A stretch of 64,000 bases of DNA, from NCBI GenBank assembly GCA_000711775.1, contig ARYC01002748.1, positions 31,612-95,611 of the forward strand. The letters are read 5' to 3'. This document shows positions 22,812 through 33,399 of the stretch, in pieces. How positions within the stretch are numbered: the stretch's first letter is position 1; every line of letters starts with the position of its first letter. The translations under genes and the position numbers were made by a program. Origin of the DNA: Oxytricha trifallax (taxonomy: Eukaryota > Ciliophora > Spirotrichea > Sporadotrichida > Oxytrichidae). The notes beneath the pieces are model-generated. The model had not been told where the DNA came from, ran no database searches, and was given only the letters and a program-made list of their open reading frames with translations.

Positions 22812-23583
22812 ATGAACATAAGTTTCAGGTCATAGCAAGTCACGAACCAAAATTAGTTGGTAAACTATAGGCACCTTGAGGGAAGATTCAACACCAAGAG
22901 CGATTTATACAATTATCTAAAATTTTCTTGTAAGATATTATTTTTAATACGTATAGTGGGATATCACTTACCAACCCTCAAGAAAACAAGTTTGAGATTT
23001 TTAAAGGATGTGCTGGGAAGAAAAAAAAAGAGCTACTTAAATCCGCCGACATAATTTACGTGAACGTGCCCACATACCCTGAGATTTCTGTAAGCAATGT
23101 CTACAACTAGTTTAAGAATGATGAAATACTTGCAAAATATTTGAATATATACGAAGGAATTAGTGAGCTCCCAGACAGGGAATTTTTCTTTGGCGTCATC
23201 GGCACCTTGAGGAGCGAGTTTTATAAGGCTTGGTACATTCTTAACAGTAGCTGAGAATGTAAGGGCATATCGAGGAAGAAAAGTCTGATAATATTGAAAT
23301 CAATAAAGAGCTGCTCAAAGAGCTGGAGGCTATGCCATACTACTCAAGTAATGTCTATTGCTTAATCAAAATTATAGGAAAGAAAGGAAAAGCCTTGTCG
23401 TTACTGAAGCAAAATTCTCAGGGCAGGAAGTAGCAGAAGAAGAGGAAAAAATATGAAATTTCTTGCAGCTACCAATAATACATGGATGAATAGGATCATC
23501 AAAACTTTAACAGTTAGCGGAAACAAGAAGATGCGACTATGACCATGCTAAGGTCTCCACCGGCAAAAAGGCTTTAACAGTGA
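22812..23583 (+). pseudogene. 22-kDa-like gene of the telomere-less element, two frame changes
   Basis: ATG at 22812 gives MNISFRSQQVTNQNQLVNYR and then NTKSDLYNYLKFS, aligned with SKEDLYRYL of TBEs. A 27-nt GT-AG intron (22933-22959) sits at the same place as TBE intron 1. LGYHLPTLKKTSLRFLKDVL follows. At an A-run (23021-23029) the frame changes by -1 to VNVPTYPEISVSNVYNQF and LPDREFFFGVIGTLRSEF. It changes again near 23240 to IEEEKSDNIEINKELLKELE and a basic tail ending at TGA 23581-23583. Both shifts could be real, programmed, or assembly errors. Homology to the TBE 22-kDa protein is clear; function unknown. Confidence 0.7.
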
Positions 23584-23637
23584 AATTTTATGTATAACAT
23601 AAACTTAAGTGTTAACATAAATTATTTATATATTTTC

Positions 23638-24681
23638 TCAAACTTATGTCAAGAGACTATTCATCTTTTTTATGTGTCTTCTTTCAGTGCACCTACAGTC
23701 ATTCTGATCAATATTTTCCAAGCTTTCGACTATGATATTTTAATGTTCTCTATTTGACATCTTAAAGTCTTTCTCAACCATAGTTTTCTTATAGTACCGC
23801 TTTACCCTTGAAAAAATTTCCTCAATACAGTTGAAGCATGATGAGTATGGAGCATTGTATATAAGCTTCCATCCTTGGTCCAATGCAAAACCTTTGACAA
23901 GTTAAGAGTGATGGCTTCTGAGGTTATCAAGGAAAATGATTAAATTTTAGCCTTAATACTTAAACTTAAGTTGCTCAAATCCTTGTAAAATGTCATTTTT
24001 CTTAATAGAAAATTTTCTTAAGACATAAGTTTCAAGTCCACACTCTGCACTCACCATGACGAGTGCTGCCATTGTGTCTAACTTCATTCCTTCTTTAAGT
24101 ATTACCTAATTTTTATATAACCCAGCCCATGAATTGAAAGTAGTTTGGTATGGTTTAAAGATAGTCTCGTCAAGATAAATAATTTTGAACCCCTAGTCAT
24201 ACAATTACACAACTTTCTCATAAGTACCTAATTATTATGTATAGATTTGCTATTACTTGAGTGGAGTTAACCTATAATTACTTCTGGCAATTTTGAATTT
24301 TATACCATGATCTTGATAAATAGACCTCAAAAACGAAAGACTCAATTTAGACTCTGGATAGCTTCTATGAAAAAGTTTGGCTCTTTGATTTAAGGAGAGG
24401 TGCTTCTGATGGGATAATGTAACATCGCTTACTAAATACTTAAGTTACTCCATTGTAATTTTATTCCTTCTTTTATCATGATTATATACACTATTAGCTA
24501 TTTGGATCGAAAGCTAGCACTATTTTCTAACAGTGTATGTGCCTATGTTCAAAATTCTTGCTATACTTTTTACTGAGTTGAATGTGTTTTAGGTAGGCGA
24601 TGGAGTCAATGTATGGATCCTAAGTAATAATATAAGTTGAGAAGTATATTCTTGATAGTTTTGATCATTAGTGTTTTTCAT
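23638..24681 (-). CDS. DD34E transposase of the telomere-less element, intact
   Basis: ATG at 24681, seven bases inside the right inverted repeat, and TGA at 23638-23640 give 347 aa with no break under the Gln code. The N-terminal third is helix-turn-helix-like (SVKSIARILNIGTYTVRKQ). The catalytic triad is visible: IIYLDETIFKPY (Asp1), IIFLDNLRSHHS (Asp2) and YNAPYSSCFNCIEEIFSRVK (Glu), with 34 residues between Asp2 and Glu, typical of Tc1/IS630-type enzymes. The protein should bind the 53-bp repeats and cut at AAT. It is convergent with the 22-kDa-like gene, stops 54 bases apart. All catalytic residues are present, so it may be active. Confidence 0.9.
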
Positions 24682-24687
24682 TTTATC

Positions 24688-24740
24688 CTTGAATTATGTT
24701 TATCAATTAATTAATTTTCGATAATGAATAAATTTTGATA
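24688..24740 (-). repeat. right 53-bp terminal inverted repeat
   Basis: Exact reverse complement of 20726-20778, followed by AAT (24741-24743), the same triplet as precedes the left end. Confidence 0.95.
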
Positions 24741-25323
24741 AATGATGTAAAATTTTAATATTTAAAATATTTATAATTATATTTAGCATTTCTTATTTCG
24801 AAAAGACGGTTTCTTTCTCTATAAATGATGTTTAATAATTTTATTTTCACAAATTATAATTGAAACTTTCGCTTTCATTCCATTCTTTAATATTACCAAG
24901 AATTGGTTTCAGTTTCAATGTCATAATCATGCTAATTATATTCATTATTAACATCAAATAAACTGAATAGCATTTTATGATGCCTAATTCTTGAGTTCTT
25001 AAGTGATTTTCTATAATTCAGTTCTACTCAAACTCTTTAGCTTGACTTGTTATAAAAGTGACAAGTTGATATTGATTATGATCTGCATATATATTTTTTC
25101 ATAAAAATATTGTGTAGTTTGAATATTATTAACTTCTCCTCTGATAGTTAAATTAATGATGTATTTATAATAAAATGTATGATTAATTAATTATAAAAAA
25201 TATCAAAATTATTTATAGATGCATATGGAGATACTGATGATGTAATTGCACTCACGAAATATGTAATTTACAAGAAATATCTGATTTTAATTAATTTATT
25301 AGAACCACGATATTTAACCAACA
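24741..25323. other. AT-rich spacer
   Basis: No gene-like frame. It ends at a candidate 3' splice site (TTTAACCAACAG) before the next coding island. Confidence 0.4.
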
Positions 25324-25408
25324 GAAAAAAGATGAACACCTAGAGAAACAGCTGAGAGAAAAGGCCATAGAATGTTTATATGGTTAGATAGAAAGAATTC
25401 AAAAAGGT
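25324..25408 (+). CDS. small candidate exon or MDS
   Basis: About 28 codons, KDEHLEKQLREKAIECLYGQ followed by IERIQK, bounded by a CAG on the left and GGTAATT (possible 5' splice site) on the right. The charged, helical composition contrasts with the AT-rich surroundings. Too short to assign a family. It may belong with the island at 25915-26298. Confidence 0.4.
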
Positions 25409-25914
25409 AATTATAATAAAGATAAAACATTTTTTAGATATAACTTTCTTAAACTAGTTCACATAATTTTATTCTATATTTATATAACTGTTACAAATAA
25501 TTTATTTCATTTAAATAGAGCAAAACCCCCCTCGGTTAAACTTTAATTTACATTCCATAGATTTTAGAATAAGTATAAATTCTCTGGTTTGCTATAGTAA
25601 TAGCTCTTAAAGTTAACACAACTAAATATTAATTATTAATATTTAAGTGTATTTATTCAATTTTATATCGATATAAATTTAGCTCTTTAATCTTAAACTC
25701 TTTCTCTGTTCTTGCTATTATAGCTACTATTGTTGTTAATTTTTAAGCAACACTATACATTGGACTAAAAGATGCAATAAACATCAAAGAGAGCTGATTT
25801 GAGAGGATGGCAGTTTGAAATTAAAATATAATGACCCTTATAAAATAAATTGTAATGTTATGCTTCAGTTATTTAATTCATATCTATATATATATATATA
25901 TATATTAATTTTAG

Positions 25915-26298
25915 TGCTAGCGAAATCATGGAGTAGCGACCAATACATAGATCGATAAAGCAGCAAATATAGGGGACATAGCTCCTGGCAGAGATACCAT
26001 TGCTACTGGCAAGCTCAGACTAAAAGAGACTCATAAATGCCAAGAACTCCCACTTCAAGGTGGCTTCATCAGTAAGGAAACCACAAATCTCAAAAGACTC
26101 AGATCTAAATGCGGGAATGCAAAGAGAGCACTCTCAAAGAGCTGCTAAGCTTCAATTAAATGCGTGACACTTGATGAGGATGAATACAATAATAAATAAA
26201 TTAGGAAAAATACCGAGATACTAAGGCTCAGATAGAAATTATCAGTTGATTCTACATGCAAATGGAAATATTTAAGGAATATTATTAATTAAATGTGA
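25915..26298 (+). CDS. candidate exon or MDS, unknown protein
   Basis: After a long (TA)n tract and a TTTTAG border, one frame stays open for about 128 codons to TGA at 26296-26298. It contains NHGVATNTQIDKAANIGDIA, then KLRLKETHKCQELPLQGGF and CVTLDEDEYNNKQIRKNTEI. There is no ATG at its beginning, consistent with an internal exon or macronuclear-destined segment. A second frame from ATG at 25928 (77 codons) overlaps it and looks less protein-like. No family recognised. Confidence 0.45.
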
Positions 26299-26538
26299 TT
26301 TTGTATATTTAAATTTATCAGATAAATAATACTATTAATTTAGAATAGATGCCTCCTATAAATATTTATATTTATATCTTCTGTTATATAATAAAATAGT
26401 CTCAATTTTATAAATATTGGAAAGTAAAAATAGATAATGCATTAATTCTTACATTAATTAAAGTTTATATATTGCCATGATTTTATTTGTTTTAAATCAT
26501 AATGATTGTAATTTAGTATTTATTCCATAATAATATAG

Positions 26539-26571
<33 letters not shown>

Positions 26572-28837
26572 TTTTATAGCATTTAAATTCATATATTCAT
26601 TTTATGATATTAAAATTTATGCCTATATCTTGACAATTTGATTTATTATTTTATTTTATATTATTTATTGAAACTTTATTGAAATTGAAGATTTATTTAG
26701 CTAGTACAATTAGATTATAAGTTGATACTTTAAAATTTTAAAGAATTCTTATTTAATGTGCAGATATTAATAAGCCTGTTTGCTTGAGCCAGCTTCTCCA
26801 AAAGTCTTATTAAAATCTTTTATTTAATCTGTTGCAGTCAGAATGAATATTGGAATATTTATTCATTTCAGCCTTAATAAATAATATCCGAAGTCATCAA
26901 ATTAATAAAAAGCAAGAATAATCCATGAAATAACTGCCTTAAGTGATTATCTTTATATAGTGCAAATTAAATAATTTACAATTTTAGAATAAATTAAAAA
27001 TTCTTAGATCATGTAATTTGAACTTACTCTTTTTTAATCTCCTATACAATTTTTAAGTTCAGCTCTCAGCAAATTCTGGAGATTTTTATGAAACGCAAAA
27101 AAATATATATATAAGTGCTACAAAAAATTAATGTGCTACATAATTCTTAAATATACCTATTCTTGCAATAATGAATTAATAAAAATAAAACTCAAGGTAT
27201 ATTATATTTATTTATAGCAAAACTTTCATTATATAATCTGCATTATAAATATATCGCACTAAATTATTTAAATCATCGCGCGGAAATTTTAATATTTAAG
27301 AGTTCTCTCATGTGATGGCTCCAGCATAGTTTTGGAATTGTGAAAATTTTGATGACAAAAAACTATTTAAAAAAATGTCATGCAATTTACAAGACAACCT
27401 AACTCAAAAAAGAATTTATTTCTATCCACCGTGTAAATGTAATTGCTCCATCATAATTACAGACAAAATATATTATTATTATTATTATTATTAAATTTGG
27501 AATGCAATTTAGCAAAATAATTCTTGAATTTACATTAACACTTTGACTTAATTTTTTATAAGAGATTTACTTCATTTTTATTGGAATATATTCATTGATT
27601 TTACTGATCAAAAGATGATCTTTATTTAATTCTAATTATAAAATATTCATTTAATTTACCGTACTCTTCATTATCATACTGTTTTTATTAATCAATTATT
27701 TATTTAGAAGAGCATCTGTGTTAGCTACATTAAAATCCTCAAATTATAACACATTTTAACTTGCCTACAAGTTAAATACATAATTACCCAAACAAACATA
27801 AATTACATTGATTTATTTATAAAATACATATTGATTATATTGAGTATACTCATTAGTATTAATTAGTCAATTCTGGATACATAGGAGAGATTGGTATAAT
27901 TCCTCAATTTTTAACTAAGTAATCTTATATTGAATTAATACACTCTTGATTGAATGCAAACTTACATTTATTTAGTTATTTATTCAAGAGTTTACACACA
28001 ATTTATTTGTTGGGATAATGTAGTTAAGCTTTTATGCTTTATGATTAAGATTGCTATTCGAGAACACGGATATAGTGAATGGTTCGTTAATGGTTTTATG
28101 ATTTTAATGTCTTACTTGTTAAATGTTCAAATTCAACTGTTTTCAGGCCTAGAACATCATCTTCCTTTATTTTTGACTTGATCATGATTACTTGAACTGG
28201 AAAATATTCCTTTCAATAGTAATCAATTCACATATTTATGATTTCAATAGTACCTTAGTTATCCCAAATTTCTTTTTGTCCATAACATGAGGCAAACTAT
28301 TTACAGAACTAATATCACTAATTTGCCATTTTCTAGATTTAATATACATAATTCAGATTAAATACAAGCAAATACAACGAAGATTAAATTATATTTTACT
28401 TTTTTTCATTTTTTTCTTAAATAAATTCGCTTCATTAAATAATAATAATAATTAAACTTATTCATTTAAATTAAAAACATTTTTATTTAACTGTTTAATG
28501 GTTTATTATATATTCTATTAATCAGATCCTGAATATGTTGATACCCAAATATTCCAAATCAATTAATACCCCAAAGATATATTAATACTTAAAAGAGTAA
28601 TTTTTTATATAAGAAAGTTGTTTAACTTAAATAAAAAAATCATTCATTTTTATAAAACTATTTAATTTGGATTATATTTCTTATAAATAAGTAAGTAAAT
28701 TACATAACTGTAATAATAGTTTTAAGAATTATTATCTCTATTAAAAAAACAACAAATTCTAAATCCTCATTTAATAAGTTTTAATAGTAAAATAATTATT
28801 TTATAAATACTATTATAAAAATGCTAATGAATACATT
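26299..28837. other. AT-rich DNA with simple repeats
   Basis: Contains (TTA)n at about 26540-26573 and 27471-27492. A 75-codon frame at 27954-28181 rich in Leu, Ile and Phe has no recognisable motif; it is left as unassigned. No transposon ends noticed. Confidence 0.4.
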
Positions 28838-29340
28838 ATGATCTTTGAGTGGTTCCTTTACACGAGAACATCCTTGTTATTTAGTGATCCATTCCATCAT
28901 AGCTATAAAAACTCACTATATGCTTTGGGAAAGTACTCCGGTAGGTATTAATTTAAAAATTGGGGTATGTGTGTGAAAAATGGTATTTAAACACAAAATA
29001 AATACGACTACATAAATAAGTATCACAATGCTACCAAAGTATAAATGATCAAAGCTATCGCAAATAGTTACTTGACTTTCTCTAACATTATACAAAGATC
29101 TAGCACCTCAACGAAATTTAGAAAAGTTGTAAGTTCATTTTAAGAAGTCCTCCTACTTGAGGTGTAATAATCACACGATGTAAGTAAATTAATTTTACTC
29201 TAAACTGCTTATTTCAGAATTCACAATTACTAAAAATATAGTAAGAATAGAAAGCATTTTATTCCTAGCTGCCAAAGAACAAAATACATTCAATTCTAAC
29301 AAACTTAAAGGCAGATCTTTAATGAAATAAGCTGTTTTTA
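28838..29340 (+). CDS. unknown protein, 5' part of a gene with a candidate intron
   Basis: ATG at 28838 starts MIFEWFLYTRTSLLFSDPFH and the frame continues open through QNKYDYINKYHNATKVQMIK and RKVVSSFQEVLLLEVQQSHD. There a perfect intron consensus begins (GTAAGT at about 29179, ending TTTCAG at about 29216, 38 nt). Spliced, it gives NSQLLKIQQEQKAFYSQLPK and a stop near 29322. Unspliced, the frame runs on to about 29430. GGTAGGT at 28941 is another possible splice site. Family not recognised. Confidence 0.45.
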
Positions 29341-30058
29341 GGGATTCACAAGCTTGACTCAAGAATACCAAAGTGATCTATTTGAAAATACTCATTCAAG
29401 AAAGAAGTCGAGTCATGCTAATTGAAAATCGCCAACGCACCTCCTGTCCAACTAAATGAAATTCAAACTCATGCCAGAGGAAAACAATACAAGCTGCTGA
29501 GGAAACACATATTGAAATAATTGATTTCATCATTGCAACCAATCAAAGATTTAGAAATGTGCAGAGATAATTGAGAAAGTAGACATTAGAATGGGATAAA
29601 TTATTAAGATTCTCAAATATCTCGCTCCCCAATATGCCCCACTCTTCTTGAGTCTCCATCCCCTACAATAACAATTAGCTGCTTGAATTGGTGATGAGAT
29701 CCATTTCTAAAGTTGAGAATTACACATTGGAAGTTTTCAATATCTGAAATTGAAGTTGTGTATGAAATCAAAAATTTGCACTTCAACAAATTAGAGGGGA
29801 GATTCTAAGAATTTTCTAAGAGCACAAGCAAAGATAGTGGAAGCAGTAATTATGGATATAAAGTGGCATGTGAGTAACCTGGATACTGGAAAAATCTTTT
29901 TAACAGATGTGAGCCAACCAAAAGCTATTGATGAGAAGGTTAAGAGAAAGATGAGCATCAAGTCCAAATATTCCTCTTATCTTGATTGGAGAGGAGCTTT
30001 ACTACAATATAAATAGCGTAAAAAGCGGACCAGTAAAGATGAACAATCCCAGAACTAA
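29340..30058 (+). CDS. coding-like islands in several frames, unknown
   Basis: Three plus-strand stretches look coding. The first is a frame with KIANAPPVQLNEIQTHARGK at about 29430-29570. The second is one with SEIEVVYEIKNLHFNKLEGR at about 29740-29930. The third runs 29810-30058 with NFLRAQAKIVEAVIMDIKWH and KAIDEKVKRKMSIKSKYSSY, ending in a basic, Gln-rich tail. Frame changes between them may mark indels, introns or separate macronuclear-destined segments. Probably continues the gene started at 28838, but this is unproven. Confidence 0.35.
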
Positions 30059-30120
30059 TAGTGCATAAATATCGAATTTGGAATTAAAGTTTTCATTAAT
30101 TATTCGATATTTATGCACTA
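30059..30120. repeat. perfect 19-bp inverted repeat (hairpin)
   Basis: TAGTGCATAAATATCGAAT (30059-30077) pairs perfectly with ATTCGATATTTATGCACTA (30102-30120) around a 24-base loop. It immediately follows the coding-like tail ending near 30058 and could be a transcript 3' structure or a tiny foldback element. Confidence 0.75.
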
Positions 30121-30975
30121 TAAGACTACAAATTAATTCAAATATTTTTATTTTTCAGTCATTTGAACGAGAGTGTAGATAATGTTGAGCAGAATATTAA
30201 AATGACAAATAAAAAGATTATTCCCATCTTAGAAACACTCGAGTATTTATATTTTTAAGACTAAGTAATCAATATTAATGATTAACGAAGACAAAATCTT
30301 GTCGTTTATTTTATTTTATTTTTTCCTATTTTCAACATTCATTTACATTTTTTATTACACTTATAATACATCATTAAAGTCTATGTTAAGCTGGTTATTA
30401 ATTTTATTTGATTATAAGCTAATAGGATCAATCTATGTATTATTTCTAAGCCTAAAATCACTATAAGATTAAAGAATATGTTTGACCAAGGAATTATTCG
30501 TATAGCACAAGACTTGATTTACTTAATCTTTATTTGAACTTCAAGAATAGATCTTTTTTAAAAGAAGTTTTTTGAATTTATCTAAAAATAGTTTGGCTTA
30601 ATCTTATTATTGAGTAGTAAGCATACTTAAAATTAAAGATAATTATAATTAAGTGTAAAAGGCTGTTGTTTCTTTTCTCCTTTAAACTACAATTTAAGTG
30701 CTTTATTTGTTTATCTATAGTTTAATTAACTGATAATATATCGTCAAGTTTATTATTTATACTTGACATTCACTGGTTAATCAGTTACATATACCATTCC
30801 TCTCATCTGAAAAATATTTGTCTATTTACTTTTAGTTTTCCATATATACTTTATAATAAAAGAATTTGAAAAATAGGTCAAAAGAAAAATCAATAAAAAA
30901 AACAGCTATACCAAATTAGTTTTTAAATTACCGATAAGTTCTTCAACATTATAAAAATAGGCACTTAATCATTTC
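30121..30975. other. AT-rich spacer
   Basis: No convincing gene. A 62-codon hydrophobic frame at 30278-30466 (many Leu, Phe, Tyr) could be a membrane segment but has no supporting feature. Confidence 0.4.
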
Positions 30976-31690
30976 AGCGGTAATAGCTGATAACCCACAT
31001 GCTGTAGTCTGTATTTCTCAATGTCTTGCCATGATTTTCAATGTATCTGAATGATGGCACAAAGGCTTTAGAAAGGGCTAGAACACCTGCCAATACAATT
31101 ACTAAAGTAGATTGTCTTCCGATTTTCTTAGCTACTATAACTAAAGCGTAAATATCTCAGTCTGAGCCTACGCAGCACCAGGGTCCAATCCAACCTTTAA
31201 ATGGGAAATTGAGACTTTGTTAAATAATGTAGACGACAAATGTACCAGTAGTTGAGGAGAATCATGTACATACCAGTTGATGAGTCAACTGAAGAGGGAC
31301 TCTTTGATTCAAAATAAGGGTGCTGGAGATTGCTCTATCATTAAGACCAAGGCATACCAGGGTATTTCCTCCAACGAATGCAGAGTAAACGACTGATCTA
31401 ACAGTTTGCATATTGAATATAATATCCCCTGGAATTGGACCCTTGGCGACTTTAGAGCATGTTTAGCAATAATTCTCTTTGTAGCAATGACATGAAAGAT
31501 AGCAGTGGTAGAAGGCCCTGAATTCATTGCTTTCTCAGTATTTATCAACTTGTAATCTCTTGGAATCTGAGCGTGCTCCTCTTGGTGCGAAGAAGTCGTA
31601 TTGGAGCTTTGAGATACCAGAGTGGTTGGGAATTTCATTGGTTGAGTAGCAAACAAGAATATTGCGCAAAGTAAACTGCTTCAGGATTCC
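30976..31690 (-). pseudogene. TauE/SafE-like membrane protein gene, decayed
   Basis: Minus-strand reading gives, in order: a Cys-rich segment YHCYLSCHCYKENYCQTCSK, then IPGDIIFNMQTVRSVVYSAF with VGGNTLVCLG, STGMYMILL, FPFKGWIGPWCCVGSD and KKIGRQSTLVIVLAGVLAL. The Cys-rich luminal part followed by hydrophobic helices and a Lys-Lys-x-Gly-Arg-Gln-Ser motif resembles the TauE/SafE (anion exporter) homologues of ciliates as I know them. One in-frame TGA (about 31556) and at least two frame changes (about 31310-31330 and 31200-31240) indicate a pseudogene, or segments needing rearrangement. Family assignment is by motif recognition only. Confidence 0.5.
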
Positions 31691-32267
31691 ACAATTTCGT
31701 TATCCGTAATAACACTGCATTTCAATTGAAATTATTTTGATAGTGGGGGGAATCCGACTGGGAACCCTACACTACATTATTGAGGAAAGCGCAAAATCGT
31801 GAAAGGAAAAGGGCAGCAGCCTCTATATATTGTATTTTTAGCAGACATAATTTCTCCTCATATCCAAAACCAGCAAATAGTCTAAAACTATCACATGGAA
31901 ATTCAAATGGTCTAGAGTAAATATTGATCCTCGATTATCTCGGCTCCTGGGATACTTGTCTGAGTCGGAAATTCCATCTCCTTGCGTCTTTTGATGGAGA
32001 ATTGTGTGGTACCACTGGCAGCCCCCATTTGAGCTTCCACACTTTACTTTATTTGCAGCACTATTTTTTTCCCAAAATGCCTAAATTTGCCAAGATAATC
32101 AGAGTGAACTCAAAAAGATGTAAGTCTGACAAGGCAGTAAGTGCTCTGAAGATTAAGAATATGTTAACAACGGCGATGAAGAAGGCAGCGACTCCTCACA
32201 TTATAGCTGCAATTAAGATGGCCAGGATAACGTCAATGATACGAACCAGGAAGAAAGAGATGTTAAT
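31691..32267 (+). CDS. candidate acidic exon with 5' splice site
   Basis: From about 32070 one plus frame reads SQNAQICQDNQSELKKMQV, an in-frame TGA, then QGSKCSEDQEYVNNGDEEGS and an Asp/Asn-rich run to GTAAGT at 32268, a good 5' splice site. The hydrophobic minus-strand frame and the basic plus frame (31924-32271, with its own ATG) over the same bases are probably shadows of it. The sequence from 31691 to 32070 is GC-richer than its surroundings but gave no clear protein. Function unknown. Confidence 0.35.
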
Positions 32268-32539
32268 GTAAGTATAACACTCTGATTGATGATTTTTTTA
32301 TTTTATGAGGAGACGAAGAACTTCGTGATTGAATTGCATGACATTACTTAGAAATTGGCTATAAATTCATGGAAAAACACTTAAAAAATAGGTTTAGAAA
32401 TCACAATTAGAAAGAAAATACTCTCAGAAATTGAAGTTTCAATTCTTTCTTATAACTTAGACTAGAGAAAAGATATGATTAGACGAATTTCATCTTTGAT
32501 GGCAATGGAAGACTACAATAATGAATAAGGAGATCTAAG
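32268..32539. other. AT-rich spacer before the MITE-like element
   Basis: No gene seen. AAGGAGATCT words near 32527 and 32911 lie on the two sides of the MITE-like element and may be related flanks. Confidence 0.35.
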
Positions 32540-32814
32540 ATTACTTACCTGGGAATGCGAGCGGAGCGAGCAACAAGAAGGGTCGGACTTGGCTGAAAAA
32601 AATGGAGAAAAAAAATATTTTTTAGAATCACATATAGCTAACCCTTTCAGTCGATATCTAAAATCCTACATAAAAGATGTACAAAATTTTCAGAAGCTGG
32701 CCCAAATGAATTTTGGGAAAAAAAAAGATAGAAAAATTTCAAAAAAAAAAGAATATTCTGTCGACCATCTTATGATGGGTCCCTATTTTGTATAAAAAAT
32801 CCCAGGTAAGTAAT
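32540..32814. mobile_element. MITE-like element, 275 bp
   Basis: ATTACTTACCTGGGA (32540-32554) and its exact reverse complement (32800-32814) bound a 275-bp segment. Just inside the left end is GCGAGCGGAGCGAGC, a GC-rich near-palindrome out of keeping with the AT-rich surroundings. A 68-codon frame inside (32589-32795) ends with SVDHLMMGPYFV. No target duplication is certain. It could be a non-autonomous transposon or an internal eliminated sequence with inverted-repeat ends. Confidence 0.65.
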
Positions 32815-33185
32815 AATGATTACCTTCAGTTGAGATATTTAATATATTAGAGATCTCCAATTAAATTTTAATCTCTTTTAATTAATTTCTCTAATTCACA
32901 ATTCACAATAAGGAGATCTTATTCATACTTTACTTTAAATTTCTATTTATAATTATTGCACTCAATTATTATATCTTCAAGCAATAAATTTACGTATTGG
33001 GTTTTGTATTTAAAATTTAATTCTACCTATTTCTCAAATTCTTTTATATTTAAATAAATTATGAATAAATATAGTTGTAGATTAATTATGTTCTTAATTG
33101 TGATATTTATGAAAAATAAGTGGAAAACTTTAAAATAAAATGAAAATGAATTTAAATAATAAGTATTAGTATAGACAATTACAGA
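32815..33185. other. AT-rich spacer
   Basis: No coding signal seen between the MITE-like element and the MORN-type fragment. Confidence 0.35.
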
Positions 33186-33330
33186 AATGGAATCTAGAAA
33201 CAGCTTTACCATCTTTCCAATAACCTTCATACTTTGCTTCATCTGGCCAAACCTATTCTGTTGTTCCCATTTTTTCCCAGTGCCACTTGAGGTCTTGGTC
33301 AACTGACGTCGTCACTCCAGCTGGTAAGTA
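33186..33330 (-). CDS. MORN-type repeat fragment (candidate exon or MDS)
   Basis: Minus-strand frame VDQDLKWHWEKMGTTEQVWP followed by DEAKYEGYWKDGKAVS. YEGYWKDGK is close to the MORN repeat consensus (YxGxWxxGKxxGxG), found in membrane- or cytoskeleton-associated proteins of protists. Only one repeat is visible and both sides run into AT-rich DNA, so this is likely one exon or macronuclear-destined segment of a larger gene. Confidence 0.5.
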
Positions 33331-33399
33331 TTGCTGAAATAAAATAATTTTAGATATGTTTTTTGTAACTTACAAATTTTAGTGAATTACTAGCTGCTC

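Larger units (their letters stand above)
20726..24740 (-). mobile_element. TBE-like transposon without telomere repeats
   Basis: A 4,015-bp element bounded by perfect 53-bp inverted repeats (20726-20778 and 24688-24740) that begin TATCAAAATTTATTC and contain no C4A4. AAT stands directly outside both ends (20723-20725, 24741-24743), a 3-bp ANT target duplication like that of the TBEs. Inside are the same three genes in the same arrangement: zinc-finger/kinase-like gene (-), 22-kDa-like gene (+), DD34E transposase (-). Two of the three frames are fully open. Identical repeats plus open frames suggest a young or selected element. Protein sequences are clearly related to, but far from, the TBE proteins of this window. 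Confidence 0.9.

Noticed and set aside
26540..26573. (TTA)n tract as a CRISPR or structured repeat
   Set aside because: Simple trinucleotide microsatellite without spacers.
31309..31656. 115-codon minus frame beginning MFATQPMKF as a gene
   Set aside because: It is a different phase from the TauE/SafE-like reading of the same bases and shows no domain; treated as a shadow.
31924..32271. 115-codon plus frame with MPKFAKIIRVNSKRCKS as a gene
   Set aside because: The overlapping acidic frame ends at a good GTAAGT site and is more typical of ciliate coding DNA. This basic frame is possible but less likely.
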